Assembly: GCF_900636475.1 (NCBI RefSeq) | Contig: NZ_LR134283.1 | Coordinates: forward strand, 496,001 to 560,000 | DNA: 64,000 nucleotides | Direction: 5' to 3' | DNA from: Streptococcus anginosus | GTDB taxonomy: Bacteria > Bacillota > Bacilli > Lactobacillales > Streptococcaceae | Notes under the pieces: generated by a model | Database searches by the model: none | Seen by the model: the letters and a program-made list of their open reading frames with translations, nothing else | What the model was told of the DNA's origin: nothing | Shown: positions 8,301 to 19,239 of the stretch, piece after piece | Numbering within the stretch: the first letter of the stretch is position 1 | Layout of the letters: each line of letters opens with the position of its first letter | Translations under genes and position numbers: made by a program

Positions 8301-8798
8301 ATGTATATAGAAATGGTCGACGAGACAGGGCAAGTTTCAGAAGAAATCATCAAGCAAACACATGATATACTGGAATTTGCTGCTAAAAAGATTGGCAAAG
8401 AAGAAAAAGAAATGGCAGTGACATTTGTTACCAACGAGCGCAGCCATGAGCTGAATTTGGAATATCGAAATACAGATCGTCCGACAGATGTTATCAGCTT
8501 GGAGTACAAGCCTGAGCTGGACATTGCCATTGACGAGGAGGATTTACTAGAAAATCCTGAGTTGGCGGAAATGTTAGAGGATTTTAATGCCTATATCGGA
8601 GAACTCTTTATTTCCATAGATAAGGCGCGTGAACAAGCAGAAGAATATGGTCACAGCTTTGAGCGGGAAATGGGTTTTCTTGCAGTACATGGTTTTCTGC
8701 ATATCAATGGATACGATCACTATACGCCGGAAGAAGAGGCGGAAATGTTTGGTTTACAGGAAGAAATTTTGACTGCTTATGGACTTACAAGACAATAA
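8301..8798 (+). CDS. ybeY: Endoribonuclease YbeY
   Basis: A 165-residue metal-dependent single-strand endoribonuclease involved in 16S rRNA 3'-end maturation and ribosome quality control. The zinc motif H-x3-H-x5-H is intact as [11 protein letters not shown], with His130, His134 and His140. The conserved [12 protein letters not shown] stretch is also present. An extended -10 (TGGTATAAT) lies about 30 bases upstream of the start. The dgkA start overlaps its 3' end by 20 bases, and era follows. This ybeY-dgkA-era order is usual in Firmicutes. Confidence 0.95.
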   Translation: MYIEMVDETGQVSEEIIKQTHDILEFAAKKIGKEEKEMAVTFVTNERSHELNLEYRNTDRPTDVISLEYKPELDIAIDEEDLLENPELAEMLEDFNAYIGELFISIDKAREQAEEYGHSFEREMGFLAVHGFLHINGYDHYTPEEEAEMFGLQEEILTAYGLTRQ

Positions 8799-9183
8799 TA
8801 CAAATAAACGCAAATGGAAAAATCGAGATGTGATTTCGAGTTTAGAATTTGCTCTGACAGGGATTTTTACAGCAATCAAAGAAGAGCGCAATATGCGCAA
8901 TCATGCTGTTTCAGCAGTTGCGGTCGTGCTTGCAGGATTGCTTTTTCGGGTATCTGCGATAGAGTGGCTCTTTCTCTTTTTGAGTATTTTTCTAGTCATT
9001 TCTTTTGAGATTATGAACTCTGCTATTGAAAATGTGGTAGACTTAGCTAGTGATTATCACTTCTCCATGCGAGCTAAAAATGCCAAGGATATGGCAGCAG
9101 GAGCTGTTTTGGTTGTTTCCGGTTTTGCGGTTATAACAGGAGTGATTATTTTCGTTCCGAAAATTTGGAATTTACTTTTTTAA
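8779..9183 (+). CDS. dgkA: Undecaprenol/diacylglycerol kinase (DgkA family)
   Basis: A 134-residue integral membrane kinase. In Gram-positives this family phosphorylates undecaprenol, recycling the cell-wall lipid carrier. The N-terminal [10 protein letters not shown] segment and the signature [24 protein letters not shown] (about residues 80-110) are present, with three transmembrane helices. The start overlaps ybeY. A terminator follows before era. In S. mutans the orthologue is linked to acid tolerance; here that is only family knowledge. Confidence 0.92.
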   Translation: MDLQDNNTNKRKWKNRDVISSLEFALTGIFTAIKEERNMRNHAVSAVAVVLAGLLFRVSAIEWLFLFLSIFLVISFEIMNSAIENVVDLASDYHFSMRAKNAKDMAAGAVLVVSGFAVITGVIIFVPKIWNLLF

Positions 9184-9187
9184 CATG

Positions 9188-9215
9188 AAAATCGGAGAAT
9201 CCTTTCCGATTTTCT
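9188..9215 (+). terminator. Terminator after dgkA
   Basis: The stem AAAATCGGA/TCCGATTTT sits just after the dgkA stop. The T run is short, so some readthrough into era is plausible. Confidence 0.65.
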
Positions 9216-9250
9216 TATATTAGACTAATAAGGAATAAACGAGGTGAAAA

Positions 9251-10150
9251 ATGACCTTTAAATCAGGATTTGTTGCTATTTTAGGACGTCCAAATGTTGG
9301 AAAGTCTACTTTCTTAAATCACGTTATGGGGCAAAAGATTGCTATTATGAGTGATAAGGCTCAGACGACTCGTAACAAGATTATGGGGATTTACACGACA
9401 GATCAGGAGCAGATTGTCTTTATTGATACGCCAGGGATTCATAAGTCAAAGACTGCCTTGGGCGACTTTATGGTAGAATCCGCTTACAGTACCTTGCGTG
9501 AAGTGGATACAGTTCTTTTTATGGTTTCTGCCGATGAAAAACGCGGTAAGGGTGATGATATGATCATGGAGCGTTTAAAAGTGGCTAAAGTTCCTGTTAT
9601 TCTGGTCATCAATAAAATTGATAAAGTACACCCGAATCAGCTGCTGAGTCAGATTGATGATTACCGCAAGCAGATGGACTTTAAGGAAGTTGTGCCAATT
9701 TCTGCTCTTCAAGGCAATAATGTTTCGCATCTGGTTGATATTTTAAGTGAAAACTTAGAGGAAGGTTTCCAATATTTCCCAGCTGAACAGATTACCGACC
9801 ACCCTGAGCGCTTTTTGGTTTCTGAGATGATTCGGGAAAAGGTTTTATTGCTGACACGTGAAGAAATTCCGCATTCGGTGGCGGTAGTCATTGACAGTAT
9901 GAAGCGGGATGAGGAGACTGATAAAGTGCATATCCGTGCTACCATTATGGTGGAAAGAGACAGTCAAAAGGGCATTATCATCGGCAAAGGCGGCTCTATG
10001 CTTAAGAAAATCGGCTCTTTGGCACGCCGCGACATTGAACTCATGCTAGGTGATAAAGTCTTTCTTGAAACTTGGGTTAAGGTCAAGAAAAACTGGCGGG
10101 ACAAAAAGCTAGACTTGGCAGATTTTGGATATAACAAAAAGGAGTATTAG
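9251..10150 (+). CDS. era: GTPase Era
   Basis: A 299-residue essential GTPase that binds 16S rRNA near its 3' end during 30S assembly. The P-loop is GRPNVGKST (residues 12-20). The G2/G3 region reads [10 protein letters not shown] and DTPGIH, and the guanine-specificity motif is NKID. A C-terminal KH domain carries [15 protein letters not shown]. Length is standard. The ribosome binding site GAGGTG precedes the ATG. The next gene downstream is a decayed hydrolase rather than the usual mutM. Confidence 0.96.
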   Translation: MTFKSGFVAILGRPNVGKSTFLNHVMGQKIAIMSDKAQTTRNKIMGIYTTDQEQIVFIDTPGIHKSKTALGDFMVESAYSTLREVDTVLFMVSADEKRGKGDDMIMERLKVAKVPVILVINKIDKVHPNQLLSQIDDYRKQMDFKEVVPISALQGNNVSHLVDILSENLEEGFQYFPAEQITDHPERFLVSEMIREKVLLLTREEIPHSVAVVIDSMKRDEETDKVHIRATIMVERDSQKGIIIGKGGSMLKKIGSLARRDIELMLGDKVFLETWVKVKKNWRDKKLDLADFGYNKKEY

Positions 10151-10162
10151 AGGCTGAGGAAG

Positions 10163-10939
10163 ATGAGGTCGTTATTTGTCGCAGAAAAAGGACAGCAAAA
10201 TGATAAGAGTATTGTCTTTTTGCATGCTTCTGGTTCTAGCAGTCAGATGTGGGCATATCATATCGCTGAGTTAAAAAATGATTTTCACTGTATAGCTGTT
10301 GATTTGCCTGGACATGCTTCTAGCCGCGACATTGGGTGGACAAATTTTAATGATGTTACAGAATGATTGCTGATATTATCAAAAACAGGGCTCACGGCAA
10401 GCCGCACCTTGTTGGACTATCGTTGGGAGGCGGTCTCGTTCTTAAATTGTTGGAAAAACATGCTGATTTATTTGATAGAGCGATTGTTGACGTTGCTAAT
10501 CATGAACCGATTAATGGGCATGGTAAAGTCATTGCCGTTGTTTACATCATGTCGCTATTAAAAAACACTAAGCTAATTGGTCAACTTTATGACAAAAATA
10601 ATGCAGGATGATGGGGTCGCTGAAGAGGATTGCCGAGGCTTTATTGATGATTTGCAAAGAGCATCCAGAAAATCATTTCGCCGAGCAATGTTACAGGCAA
10701 ATCTGCTGAGGATTACTGCAAATTTTGACAATCCTGTTTTCTTTGTTTCGGGCGGTAAAGAATCGAAGTCAATTCATGAATCTCATAAAGAATAGGTAAG
10801 AAAAAACAGACTGAGTGATAGTGCCTATTATCCAAATAAAGGGCATGCGTGGCTGTTTAGTGATATTGTCACGCATATACAATTACTCCGCTACTTTTTT
10901 CAAGACGGAGCATTTCCAGATAAATTAAAAGGTTTCTAA
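10163..10939 (+). pseudogene. Alpha/beta hydrolase, broken by two frameshifts and a stop
   Basis: Three frames must be joined to read an alpha/beta hydrolase. 10163-10363 gives the N-terminus with FLHASGSSSQMW and VDLPGHASS. 10363-10608 carries the nucleophile elbow GLSLGGG. 10577-10939 holds the C-terminus, with an in-frame TAG at 10792-10794 before the final segment containing YYPNKGHAWLFSD, where the catalytic His would be. The breaks lie near 10361 and 10605. All parts are still recognisable, so decay is recent, or there are several sequence errors, which is less likely for three lesions. Confidence 0.85.
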
Positions 10940-10941
10940 AT

Positions 10942-11412
10942 ATGGACTACATTTCCTACATTCGCTCAAAAGTTAGGCATGATAAAGTTATCCTGACCTT
11001 TGCTGGTGGTATTTTAGCAGATGACAAGGGACGCGTGCTGTTGCAACTACGCGGAGATAAGAAAACATGGGCTATTCCAGGTGGTGCAATGGAGCTTGGC
11101 GAATCCACTCTTGATACTGCTAAGCGTGAATTTTTTGAAGAAACTGGCATTGAAGTAGAAGCTACTCGTTTTCTCAATGTTTACAGTAATTTCGAGGAAG
11201 TTTATCCGAATGGTGATGCGGTGCAGACGGTTGTCTTCATCTATGAGCTGGCGGCGGTTTCATCAGTGAATATTGCAGATTTTCACAATGAAGAAACTCT
11301 ACGCCTGCGTTTCTTTTCTAAGGAAGAAATTGAGAATTTAGAATCTGTGAGTAGTAAGCATCGCCTGATGTTAGCTGAGTATTTTGATGACAACTTTGCG
11401 ATGGGACATTGA
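10942..11412 (+). CDS. Nudix hydrolase
   Basis: A 156-residue Nudix enzyme that would hydrolyse a nucleoside diphosphate linked to another moiety. The Nudix box is complete: G-x5-E-x7-REFFEETGI, read from GGAMELGES through REFFEETGIEV at about residues 47-71. It starts 2 bases after the hydrolase pseudogene and probably depends on the upstream promoter. The substrate cannot be deduced from sequence. Confidence 0.88.
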   Translation: MDYISYIRSKVRHDKVILTFAGGILADDKGRVLLQLRGDKKTWAIPGGAMELGESTLDTAKREFFEETGIEVEATRFLNVYSNFEEVYPNGDAVQTVVFIYELAAVSSVNIADFHNEETLRLRFFSKEEIENLESVSSKHRLMLAEYFDDNFAMGH

Positions 11413-11465
11413 GTTGAGATTGACATATAATCCGTGATTAATTTATTTTTTAAGGAGGTGGGGCA

Positions 11466-11990
11466 ATGGAATTTGTAAATCTTTTAGTGGAAAATGTGGA
11501 ACGAGCCGAGGAGCGTTTTTTGTCGGTGCTGACTAATTTATCTGTGGAAGAAGCGAATGCTTTTCCGGTTGCGGATACAGTTCCGTCCATTAAGTCTGTG
11601 ACTTGGTTGACTTGGCATACGGCGCGGGAGCTGGATTTTCAGATTGCTGATTTAGCTAAGACCGAGCCAGTCTGGTTCTCTAAAGGTTGGAAGAAAAAGT
11701 TTGCCTTGGATTTGCCAGATGATACGGAAGATTGGCACCATACTCCTCAAGAAGCGCATAGAGTTGTGGTGACAGATATTGAGTTGCTCAAAGACTATCT
11801 GTCTGATGCGGTTGCGGCAACAATTGCTTATTTATCAGAGGTGAATGAAGCCAGTCTGGACGATGTTATTGATGAGAATTGGACTCCAGCTGTTAAGCGT
11901 GGGAATCGCTTAGTATCGATCATTGACGATGCTGCTATGCATTCAGGTCAGGCAATCTATGCTCGCCGCCTGCTAGGAAGAGAAGATTGA
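11466..11990 (+). CDS. DinB-like four-helix protein
   Basis: A 174-residue protein resembling the DinB/DUF664 superfamily of four-helix-bundle metal-binding enzymes (thiol-dependent S-transferases or unknown). Candidate metal ligands are His in LTWHTARELDFQ (about residue 57) and His in DDAAMHSGQAIYARR near the end, which is the typical H..HxxQ layout. It has a strong AAGGAGGTG ribosome binding site. The following acetyltransferase starts on its stop codon. Function in streptococci is not established. Confidence 0.7.
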   Translation: MEFVNLLVENVERAEERFLSVLTNLSVEEANAFPVADTVPSIKSVTWLTWHTARELDFQIADLAKTEPVWFSKGWKKKFALDLPDDTEDWHHTPQEAHRVVVTDIELLKDYLSDAVAATIAYLSEVNEASLDDVIDENWTPAVKRGNRLVSIIDDAAMHSGQAIYARRLLGRED

Positions 11991-12442
11991 AAAAGGTAAT
12001 GGTAGGGGAAATTCGAGCGGTCGAAAAATCTCATCTAGCTGACTGGGCTTACTTTGCTCATTTAGCTTGGAAGACAGAGAAAAAGAAATTACTAGCAGCA
12101 TTTTCTGAAGGCAAATTTCCTAATGAATTTTTGTACTACATAGAAGGAGAAGCCGTTGCTTGGATCAGCTTATCTATGCGTTCGGAGTATGTGGAAGGAG
12201 CAGAGCAACTTCCTATCGCATATATTGAAGGCATAGCGGTAGCACTTGCTTTTCAAAGAAATGGCATCGCTCATCAACTTCTAGAGTTTGCACAGTCGTG
12301 GGCGAAAGAAAAAGGAGTGTACCAGCTAGCTTCAGATTGTGATATGGACAATGCAGTCAGTCAAGCTTTTCACAAGAGTGCGGGATTTGAAGAAATAAGT
12401 CGAACTGTTCATTATATGTTACATTTGGATAAGAAAGGATAA
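11987..12442 (+). CDS. GNAT family N-acetyltransferase
   Basis: A 151-residue GNAT protein. The acetyl-CoA loop appears in [14 protein letters not shown] near residue 86, after the strand [22 protein letters not shown] closes the domain. The frame opens with TTG at 11987 overlapping the DinB-like stop; an ATG four codons later (11999) is an alternative start. Coupling to the DinB-like gene suggests co-expression. The acceptor is unknown. Confidence 0.82.
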   Translation: MKKVMVGEIRAVEKSHLADWAYFAHLAWKTEKKKLLAAFSEGKFPNEFLYYIEGEAVAWISLSMRSEYVEGAEQLPIAYIEGIAVALAFQRNGIAHQLLEFAQSWAKEKGVYQLASDCDMDNAVSQAFHKSAGFEEISRTVHYMLHLDKKG

Positions 12443-12449
12443 AGATTTT

Positions 12450-13274
12450 ATGCCCGAATTACCAGAAGTAGAAACGGTACGCCGTGGTTTAGAGCGGCTG
12501 GTTAAAGGAAAAGAGATTGAAAAGGTAGATGTCCGTTATGCCAAGATGATTGGAACGGGGGCAGATCCTTTTGTCTTAGAATTACCAGGGCAAAGCATTA
12601 ATGCTGTTGGGCGTCGGGGCAAGTATCTGATTTTTTATTTGACGAATTGGGTGCTGATTTCGCATTTGCGAATGGAAGGAAAGTATCTTTTCTATCCTGA
12701 AGAGGTCCAGTTGACGAAGCATTCTCATGTAATTTTTCATTTTACAGATGGCAGCAGCCTCGTTTATCAGGATGTTCGGAAATTTGGCACGATGGAGTTG
12801 TTGAGAAAAGAGCAATTAGAATCCTATTTTACTAAGCGAAGACTAGGACCAGAACCGACTGAATCAGATTTTCATTTACCACCATTTAAAGCTGCTCTGA
12901 AAAAATCTAAGAAATTGATTAAACCTTACCTGTTGGATCAAACTTTAGTAGCTGGTCTTGGCAATATCTATGTAGATGAAGTATTATGGCGGGCGCAGAT
13001 TCATCCGGCAAGAGCAGCTCAAAGTTTGACTGCTGGAGAAGCAGAGAAATTACGCAAGCAGATTATTGCAGTCTTGCAGCTAGGTATTGAAAAAGGCGGT
13101 TCAACCATTCGCACCTACCGCAATGCTTTGGGAGAAGACGGAACCATGCAGGATTTCCTACAAGTCTATGGAAAAACAGGCCAACCTTGTACTAGATGCG
13201 GTCACGAAATTGAAAAAATCAAATTAGCTGGTCGTGGAACTCACCTTTGTCCACATTGTCAAAAAATGAGGTAG
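12450..13274 (+). CDS. mutM: Formamidopyrimidine-DNA glycosylase
   Basis: A 274-residue bifunctional glycosylase/AP lyase that removes 8-oxoguanine and FaPy lesions. The mature N-terminus PELPEVETV carries catalytic Pro2 and Glu3. The helix-two-turn-helix segment [17 protein letters not shown] and a C-terminal zinc finger of four Cys (CTRCG..CPHCQ) are intact. coaE follows 3 bases later. Together with the two Nudix genes and ung in this window, it belongs to an oxidative-damage repair set, useful in a peroxide-producing lactic acid bacterium. Confidence 0.96.
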   Translation: MPELPEVETVRRGLERLVKGKEIEKVDVRYAKMIGTGADPFVLELPGQSINAVGRRGKYLIFYLTNWVLISHLRMEGKYLFYPEEVQLTKHSHVIFHFTDGSSLVYQDVRKFGTMELLRKEQLESYFTKRRLGPEPTESDFHLPPFKAALKKSKKLIKPYLLDQTLVAGLGNIYVDEVLWRAQIHPARAAQSLTAGEAEKLRKQIIAVLQLGIEKGGSTIRTYRNALGEDGTMQDFLQVYGKTGQPCTRCGHEIEKIKLAGRGTHLCPHCQKMR

Positions 13275-13277
13275 GAC

Positions 13278-13871
13278 ATGGCAAAAATAATCGGAATTAC
13301 AGGCGGTATTGCTTCTGGCAAATCGACAGTCACAAATTATCTCAGGCAAAAGGGCTATCAGGTCATTGATGCGGATCAGGTGGTTCATGAATTGCAGGCG
13401 AAAGGCGGTAAACTCTATCAAGCATTGGTCAGCTGGCTAGGGTCTGCTATCTTGAACGAAGCAGGTGAGCTTGATCGTCCTAAACTATCTCAGCTCATTT
13501 TTTCTAGCCAAGAAAATTTAGCGAAATCTTCCCGGCTACAAAATGATATAATTCGGCAAGAGTTAGCCAATCGACGCGACCAACTGGCTAAGATTGAGGA
13601 GACTTTCTTTATGGATATTCCGCTCTTATTTGAGCAGGATTATGCAGACTGGTTTGATGAGGTTTGGCTAGTAGATGTGAGCAAAGGCACTCAGCTAGAA
13701 CGTTTGATGGCTCGAAACAATCTTAGTCAAGAAGAGGCTCAACAACGCATAGCAGCTCAGCTTTCTTTGGCAGATAAAAGACAAAGAGCTGAGATTGTGA
13801 TTGATAATAACGGTGCGCTTTCGGATACTTTAAAGCAGGTGCAGGCGCTTTTAGACAAAGAAAGAAGATGA
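13278..13871 (+). CDS. coaE: Dephospho-CoA kinase
   Basis: A 197-residue kinase for the last step of coenzyme A synthesis, phosphorylating the ribose 3' hydroxyl of dephospho-CoA. The P-loop GGIASGKST is at residues 9-17. DADQVVHE and the DIPLLFE substrate motif are present. It directly follows mutM, as in other streptococci, and precedes the MFS transporter gene. Confidence 0.95.
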   Translation: MAKIIGITGGIASGKSTVTNYLRQKGYQVIDADQVVHELQAKGGKLYQALVSWLGSAILNEAGELDRPKLSQLIFSSQENLAKSSRLQNDIIRQELANRRDQLAKIEETFFMDIPLLFEQDYADWFDEVWLVDVSKGTQLERLMARNNLSQEEAQQRIAAQLSLADKRQRAEIVIDNNGALSDTLKQVQALLDKERR

Positions 13872-13887
13872 TTTTATTAAGAATCAA

Positions 13888-15093
13888 GTGAATTGGAAAC
13901 GGAATTTATGGATTGCTTGGCTGGGGAACTTTTTTATAGGTGCTAGCCTGTCACTAGTTGTTCCCTTTATGTCTTTGTACGTGGAAGAATTAGGCGCCAG
14001 AGGCTCTATGGTTGAATTTTATTCAGGCTTGGCGGTTTCGAGTACAGCTTTGACAGCCGCACTTTTGTCGCCTGTCTGGGGGAGTTTAGCTGATAGGTAC
14101 GGTCGCAAACCAATGATGATTCGGGCAGCTTTTGCAATGACCTTTACGATGGGAGGCTTGGCTTTTGTACCGAATGTATTTTGGCTCATTGTATTGAGAC
14201 TGTTAAATGGGGTGTTTTCTGGTTATGTCCCGAATAGCACGGCTTTGATTGCCAGCCAAGCACCCAAAAAACATTCTGGATATGCCTTGGGAACATTGTC
14301 AACAGGTGTCGTAGCGGGGACTCTGATGGGACCACTCTTAGGAGGAATGGTAGCTCAAAGTTTGGGAATGAGAAATGTTTTCCTTTTGGTTGGATTTTTC
14401 TTGTTTGTTGTTACTTTGTGGACCATTTTTGGGATAAAAGAAGATTTTCATCCTGTCTCTAAAGGAAAAGAAGTTTCGACCAAGCAACTATTTCAGCGAA
14501 TTCCTCAAAAATCAATCCTTTTTGGTTTGTTCATTACTAGCATGGTAATTCAGATGATTGGACAGTCCATTTCCCCTATTTTGACACTTTATATCCGCTC
14601 TTTAGGACAAAAAGAAAATTTGTTATTGGTATCTGGTGCAATCGTTTCAGCTATGGGAGTTTCAAGCATATTTTCATCTAGTTGGCTGGGAAAATTAGGA
14701 GATAAAATGGGAAATCACCGTTTGCTTCTGCTGGCTCTTTTGTATAGTTTTGTAATTTATATTTTCTGTGCGAGGGCTGGTACGCCACTTGAATTGGGAA
14801 TTTATCGCTTTCTATTTGGATTGGGCACTGGAGCTCTTCTGCCCGGAGTTAGTTCTTTACTGAATAAAATCACACCTAAAGAAGGTATTTCACGGATTTT
14901 CAGTTACAATCAAACCTTCTTTTATATTGGTGGCGTTATTGGACCGTTAATGGGGTCAGCTATTTCTGTTCATTTTGGCTATCATTGGGTTTTCTATAGC
15001 ACAGCAGGTTTAGCTTTATTGAACTTCTTCTTTTTATTGTTTAGTTTTAGAAAATATTTAGGAGCAAAGGAAATCAGTGCGAGTAAAAATTAA
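13888..15093 (+). CDS. pmrA: MFS drug efflux transporter (PmrA-like)
   Basis: A 401-residue major facilitator with 12 predicted transmembrane helices in two halves. The conserved loop between helices 2 and 3 reads [13 protein letters not shown], and an antiporter-type motif [14 protein letters not shown] is visible near residue 140. Position between coaE and rpmG matches pneumococcal pmrA, a fluoroquinolone/dye efflux pump. The symbol rests on that synteny plus the family. The frame starts at a GTG (13888). The end overlaps rpmG. Confidence 0.85.
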   Translation: MNWKRNLWIAWLGNFFIGASLSLVVPFMSLYVEELGARGSMVEFYSGLAVSSTALTAALLSPVWGSLADRYGRKPMMIRAAFAMTFTMGGLAFVPNVFWLIVLRLLNGVFSGYVPNSTALIASQAPKKHSGYALGTLSTGVVAGTLMGPLLGGMVAQSLGMRNVFLLVGFFLFVVTLWTIFGIKEDFHPVSKGKEVSTKQLFQRIPQKSILFGLFITSMVIQMIGQSISPILTLYIRSLGQKENLLLVSGAIVSAMGVSSIFSSSWLGKLGDKMGNHRLLLLALLYSFVIYIFCARAGTPLELGIYRFLFGLGTGALLPGVSSLLNKITPKEGISRIFSYNQTFFYIGGVIGPLMGSAISVHFGYHWVFYSTAGLALLNFFFLLFSFRKYLGAKEISASKN

Positions 15094-15226
15094 TTTAAAG
15101 TGTTCTTCTTGCGGCAGTCAGAATTATTTAACGAGTAAAAATATGAAAACACATCCAGAAAAGGTTGAGGTATTAAAATACTGTCCCAAAGAAAGAAAAG
15201 TGACCTTACATCTTGAATCAAAATAA
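15077..15226 (+). CDS. rpmG: 50S ribosomal protein L33
   Basis: A 49-residue L33 that starts with GTG inside the 3' end of the MFS gene. It reads [20 protein letters not shown] and continues with [19 protein letters not shown] CxxC pair and one further Cys are visible, so the fourth zinc ligand is not intact. It is followed by secG, in the known pmrA-rpmG-secG-rnr order. Small size and the non-ATG start make it easy to miss. Confidence 0.9.
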   Translation: MRVKINLKCSSCGSQNYLTSKNMKTHPEKVEVLKYCPKERKVTLHLESK

Positions 15227-15265
15227 GTTTTATGGTAAAATAAATGAGATTTTAAGGAGTTTGAT

Positions 15266-15499
15266 ATGTATAATTTATTATTAACCATTTTATTAATTTT
15301 ATCAGTATTTATTTTAATCGCAATTTTTATGCAACCTACAAAAAATCAATCAAGTAATGTATTTGACGCAAGTGCAGGAGATTTGTTTGAACGACCAAAA
15401 GCCAGAGGATTTGAAGCAGTTATGCAGCGTTTGACGGGAGTGATGGTTTTCTTTTGGTTGTTGATTGCATTAATGCTGACAATCTTATCTAGTAAATAA
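15266..15499 (+). CDS. secG: Preprotein translocase subunit SecG
   Basis: A 77-residue membrane protein with two hydrophobic helices separated by a polar loop (residues about 1-21 and 54-74). The loop carries NVFDASAGDLFERPKARGFE, typical of SecG. It assists SecYE/SecA protein export. It lies between rpmG and rnr. Confidence 0.93.
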   Translation: MYNLLLTILLILSVFILIAIFMQPTKNQSSNVFDASAGDLFERPKARGFEAVMQRLTGVMVFFWLLIALMLTILSSK

Positions 15500-15590
15500 A
15501 ATGGGCTTTGACTTTGTCTTTGCCTATTTTTTCTGTAGTAGATGAGTAAAGGCGACTTAAAGTTTAGAAAACATAAGAAAAAAGGAAAGA

Positions 15591-17924
15591 ATGAAAGAAG
15601 AAATTTTAAGCTATTTAAGAGAAAAAAAAGAAGCTAGTATGGATGAACTGGCGCAGGGATTAGGGAAAGAAAAGGCGAAAGACTTTAGAAACCTAGTCAA
15701 AACGATTTCTGAAATGGAGCGAAAACGTCAGCTGGCCTTTAGCGATGCAGGGAAAATCCAGCTTCGCAAAGAAAAGCAAATGCTTACCTTGAAAGGAATC
15801 TTTCACGCCCATAAAAATGGCTTTGGTTTTGTTACCTTAAATGAAGAAGAGGATGATCTTTTTATTGGTCGCAATGATGTCAACTATGCGATTGATGGTG
15901 ATACGGTAGAAGTTGCAATCACTAAGGTTGCAGATCGCAGCAAGGGAACATCTGCTGAAGCCAAGGTTATTGATGTTTTGGAACACAGCTTGAAAACAGC
16001 AGTGGGTCAGCTTATCTTAGACGAAGAGAAGCCTAAGTATGCTGGCTATATTCGGTCAAAAAATCAGAAAATCAGTCAACCTATTTATATTAAGAAGCCT
16101 GCTTTGATTTTGGATGGAACAGAGATTTTAAAAGTAGAGATTGATAAATATCCAACTAAAAAGCATGACTTTTTTGTAGCTAATGTTTTAGATGTGGTCG
16201 GTCATAAGGATGATCCAGGGATTGATGTTCTGGAAGTTTTGGAGTCTATGGACATTGTGTCTGAGTTTCCAGAAAGAGTTTTGAAGGAAGCATCAGCGAT
16301 TCCAGAGACGCTGTCTGAAAAGGATTTTGAAGGACGTTTAAATCTGCGTAATGAAATTACCTTTACCATTGACGGGGCGGATGCGAAAGATTTGGATGAT
16401 GCAGTTCATATCAAGAAGCTGAAAAACGGCCATTTTGAACTAGGAGTTCACATTGCAGATGTTTCTTACTATGTCAAAGAAGGATCTGAGTTGGACAAGG
16501 AAGCCCTCAATCGAGCGACATCGGTTTATGTGATTGACCGAGTGGTGCCTATGCTACCTGAGCGCCTGTCCAATGGCATCTGCTCGCTCAATCCTAATGT
16601 AGATCGGCTGACGCAATCGGCTATCATGGAGATTGACCAAAAAGGTCAAGTTGTCAAGCATACTATTACTCAAACAATCATTAAAACTACTTTTCGTATG
16701 ACCTATAGCGATGTGAATGACATGATTGTAGGAGATGAGGAAAAACGAGCAGCTTTTAAAGTGATTTTACCGAGTGTTGAAGCAATGGTGGAACTTCATA
16801 CAATTCTTGAGCGGATGCGATACAAACGTGGAGCTCTTAATTTTGATACGAAAGAAGCTAAAATTTTGGTCAATAAGACTGGACGTCCAGTAGATATTAT
16901 TTTACGTCAGCGGGGACTTGCGGAGCGTATGATTGAGTCCTTTATGCTGGTGGCCAATGAAACAGTGGCAGAGCATTTTGCTACGTTAAACCTGCCCTTT
17001 ATCTATCGGATTCATGAAGAGCCTAAGGCTGAGAAAGTGCAGAAGTTTATTGATTATGCTTCTACTTTTGGCGTTCGGGTCTACGGAACGGCTAATTCTA
17101 TGAGCCAATCTGCCCTTCAGGATATTATGAAAGCAGTCCAAGGTCAGCCTTATGAAGAAGTGCTGTCTATGATGCTTTTGCGTTCCATGCAGCAGGCTCG
17201 TTACTCAGAGCACAACCACGGTCATTATGGTTTGGCAGCCGAGTTTTATACTCACTTTACTAGTCCGATTCGCCGTTACCCAGACCTTCTGGTTCACCGT
17301 ATGGTGCGCGATTATGGGCATTCTAAAGAAATAGCAGAGCATTTTGAACAAGTCATTCCAGATATTGCCAGTCAGTCTTCCAGCAGGGAACGGCGAGCTA
17401 TTGAAGCAGAGCGAGAAGTAGAAGCTATGAAAAAGGCTGAGTTTATGGAAGAATTTGTGGGAGAAGAATTTGATGGTATTGTGTCAAGCGTTGTTAAATT
17501 CGGTCTTTTTGTTGAACTTCCAAACACAGTTGAAGGTTTGATTCATGTAACCAACCTGCCAGAATTTTTCCACTACAATGAACGCAATCTAACTTTACAG
17601 GGTGAAAAGTCAGGTGTTGTTTTCCGTGTCGGTCAACAGATTCACATTAAGCTAGTTCGGGCTGATAAGGCTACGGGAGAGATTGACTTTGAATACCTAC
17701 CTAGTGAATATGACGTGATTGAAAAAAGAAAGCAATCCAATCGTGATAGGCGTCAACAGTCGCATCAAGATAACAGAGGACGAAGAGACAAATCTCCAAA
17801 AGGAAAAGTTCCTAGGGATAAGAAATTAAAGAAAAACAAGGGCAAGAGACCCTTTTATAAAGAAGTGGTAAAGAAAGGAAGCAAGAATGGCAAAGGGAGA
17901 AGGAAAGGTCGTAGCGCAAAATAA
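15591..17924 (+). CDS. rnr: Ribonuclease R
   Basis: A 777-residue processive 3'-5' exoribonuclease. It has an N-terminal winged-helix-like region, cold-shock domains, the RNB catalytic domain with [14 protein letters not shown] (about residues 261-274), a C-terminal S1 domain ([16 protein letters not shown]) and a very basic Lys/Arg tail that helps unwind structured RNA. The last 38 bases overlap smpB. RNase R and SmpB-tmRNA cooperate in degrading nonstop mRNAs, which fits the coupling. Confidence 0.96.
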   Translation: MKEEILSYLREKKEASMDELAQGLGKEKAKDFRNLVKTISEMERKRQLAFSDAGKIQLRKEKQMLTLKGIFHAHKNGFGFVTLNEEEDDLFIGRNDVNYAIDGDTVEVAITKVADRSKGTSAEAKVIDVLEHSLKTAVGQLILDEEKPKYAGYIRSKNQKISQPIYIKKPALILDGTEILKVEIDKYPTKKHDFFVANVLDVVGHKDDPGIDVLEVLESMDIVSEFPERVLKEASAIPETLSEKDFEGRLNLRNEITFTIDGADAKDLDDAVHIKKLKNGHFELGVHIADVSYYVKEGSELDKEALNRATSVYVIDRVVPMLPERLSNGICSLNPNVDRLTQSAIMEIDQKGQVVKHTITQTIIKTTFRMTYSDVNDMIVGDEEKRAAFKVILPSVEAMVELHTILERMRYKRGALNFDTKEAKILVNKTGRPVDIILRQRGLAERMIESFMLVANETVAEHFATLNLPFIYRIHEEPKAEKVQKFIDYASTFGVRVYGTANSMSQSALQDIMKAVQGQPYEEVLSMMLLRSMQQARYSEHNHGHYGLAAEFYTHFTSPIRRYPDLLVHRMVRDYGHSKEIAEHFEQVIPDIASQSSSRERRAIEAEREVEAMKKAEFMEEFVGEEFDGIVSSVVKFGLFVELPNTVEGLIHVTNLPEFFHYNERNLTLQGEKSGVVFRVGQQIHIKLVRADKATGEIDFEYLPSEYDVIEKRKQSNRDRRQQSHQDNRGRRDKSPKGKVPRDKKLKKNKGKRPFYKEVVKKGSKNGKGRRKGRSAK

Positions 17925-18354
17925 AAAAGCACGACACGACTATACGATTGTTGATACGATTGAAACGGGCATGGTTCTGACCGGAACTGAAATCAAAAGT
18001 GTGCGGGCTGCACGAATTAACCTGAAAGACGGCTTTGCTCAAGTCAAAAACGGAGAGGTCTGGCTCAGTAATGTTCACATCGCTCCCTATGAGGAGGGCA
18101 ATATCTGGAATCAAGATCCTGAACGTAGGAGAAAATTGCTATTGCATAAAAAACAAATCCAGAAATTAGAGCAGGAAACCAAAGGAACTGGAATGACTTT
18201 GGTTCCCCTTAAAGTTTATCTTAAGGACGGTTATGCCAAGTTACTTTTAGGATTGGCTAAAGGGAAACACGACTATGACAAGCGTGAATCCATTAAACTT
18301 CGTGAGCGAAATAGAGATATTGCTCGGACGATTAAGGCTTATAATGTGAGATAA
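17887..18354 (+). CDS. smpB: SsrA-binding protein
   Basis: A 155-residue tmRNA partner that delivers tmRNA to stalled ribosomes. [19 protein letters not shown] and the [13 protein letters not shown] core are typical, and the basic tail [19 protein letters not shown] is present. The start overlaps the rnr end by 38 bases in a different frame, so the basic tail of RNase R and the SmpB N-terminus share DNA. Two terminators follow. Confidence 0.96.
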   Translation: MAKGEGKVVAQNKKARHDYTIVDTIETGMVLTGTEIKSVRAARINLKDGFAQVKNGEVWLSNVHIAPYEEGNIWNQDPERRRKLLLHKKQIQKLEQETKGTGMTLVPLKVYLKDGYAKLLLGLAKGKHDYDKRESIKLRERNRDIARTIKAYNVR

Positions 18355-18366
18355 TGTACAAGATAT

Positions 18367-18393
18367 AAAAATCGGAAGTTGTTTCCGATTTTT
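18367..18393 (+). terminator. Terminator after smpB
   Basis: The 10-bp stem AAAATCGGAA/TTCCGATTTT has a short loop and T run. Confidence 0.9.
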
Positions 18394-18451
18394 CAGTAGT
18401 TTGAAATATTTTATCAGTTAATTTTTATCAAAACCCCTTTTCTAACATGGC

Positions 18452-18480
18452 AAAAGCTGAGAAATTTTTTCAGCTTTTTA
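18452..18480 (+). terminator. Second terminator-like hairpin before comEA
   Basis: The 9-bp stem AAAAGCTGA/TCAGCTTTT is followed by T-rich sequence. It is the second terminator between smpB and comEA and insulates the competence operon. Confidence 0.7.
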
Positions 18481-18534
18481 TTTGTTTTACGAATAAATAG
18501 ATAAAGCAAATTTTCATTCAACTTAGGAGGAAAG

Positions 18535-19239
18535 ATGTTAGAGACAATCATTGAAAAGATGAAAGAGTATAAAATTTTGATTGGTTTAAGTTTGATTGGT
18601 TTGATAATAGCAGGATTTTTTATGATAAATGGTCAATCTAGTAGACGATCAAATGTAGCAGAGCTCGCACAGGAAACAGTTACGAGTTCGGAGGCAGAAT
18701 TAGAAGAAATTTCAACTGGAACGAAGAAAAACTCACAGAAAGAAAAAGCAGAGCCTCAAACGAGTTCCAGTGAAGAATCAGAATTTTTAACCGTAGATGT
18801 CAAGGGTGCAGTCAAAAATCCAGGTATTTATCAACTGAAAAAGACTAGCCGTATCAATGATGCGATTCAAAAAGCAGGTGGTTTAATGACAGACGCTGAC
18901 AGCAAGTCTATCAATTTGGCGCAGAAACTAACGGATGAAGCTGTTGTTTATGTGGCAACTATGGGTGAGAATGCGGCGAGTGTTTCAAGCAATACAGGAC
19001 AATCTTCAACGTCAGGAACTAGTGAAGTCGCATCGCAAAAAGGGAATAAGGTCAATCTAAATACAGCTGATTTATCTGAGTTGCAGACCATTTCTGGTAT
19101 TGGTCAAAAACGCGCGCAAGATATTTTAGATTATCGGGAGGCAAACGGGAAATTTAATTCCGTTGATGACCTGAAAAATGTATCAGGAGTAGGTGCTAAA
19201 ACACTAGAGAAATTGAAAGAATATGTCACAGTGGATTAA
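18535..19239 (+). CDS. comEA: Competence DNA-binding receptor ComEA (CelA)
   Basis: A 234-residue membrane-anchored DNA receptor for transformation. A single N-terminal transmembrane helix lies at about residues 15-32. A Ser/Glu-rich stalk and a SLBB domain (VDVKGAVKNPGIYQL) follow. After a second Ser/Thr linker comes a C-terminal helix-hairpin-helix pair (LNTADLSELQTISGIGQKRA) that binds DNA. A ribosome binding site AGGAGG precedes the start. Its end overlaps comEC by 17 bases. No consensus cin-box was confirmed by eye upstream. Confidence 0.93.
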   Translation: MLETIIEKMKEYKILIGLSLIGLIIAGFFMINGQSSRRSNVAELAQETVTSSEAELEEISTGTKKNSQKEKAEPQTSSSEESEFLTVDVKGAVKNPGIYQLKKTSRINDAIQKAGGLMTDADSKSINLAQKLTDEAVVYVATMGENAASVSSNTGQSSTSGTSEVASQKGNKVNLNTADLSELQTISGIGQKRAQDILDYREANGKFNSVDDLKNVSGVGAKTLEKLKEYVTVD

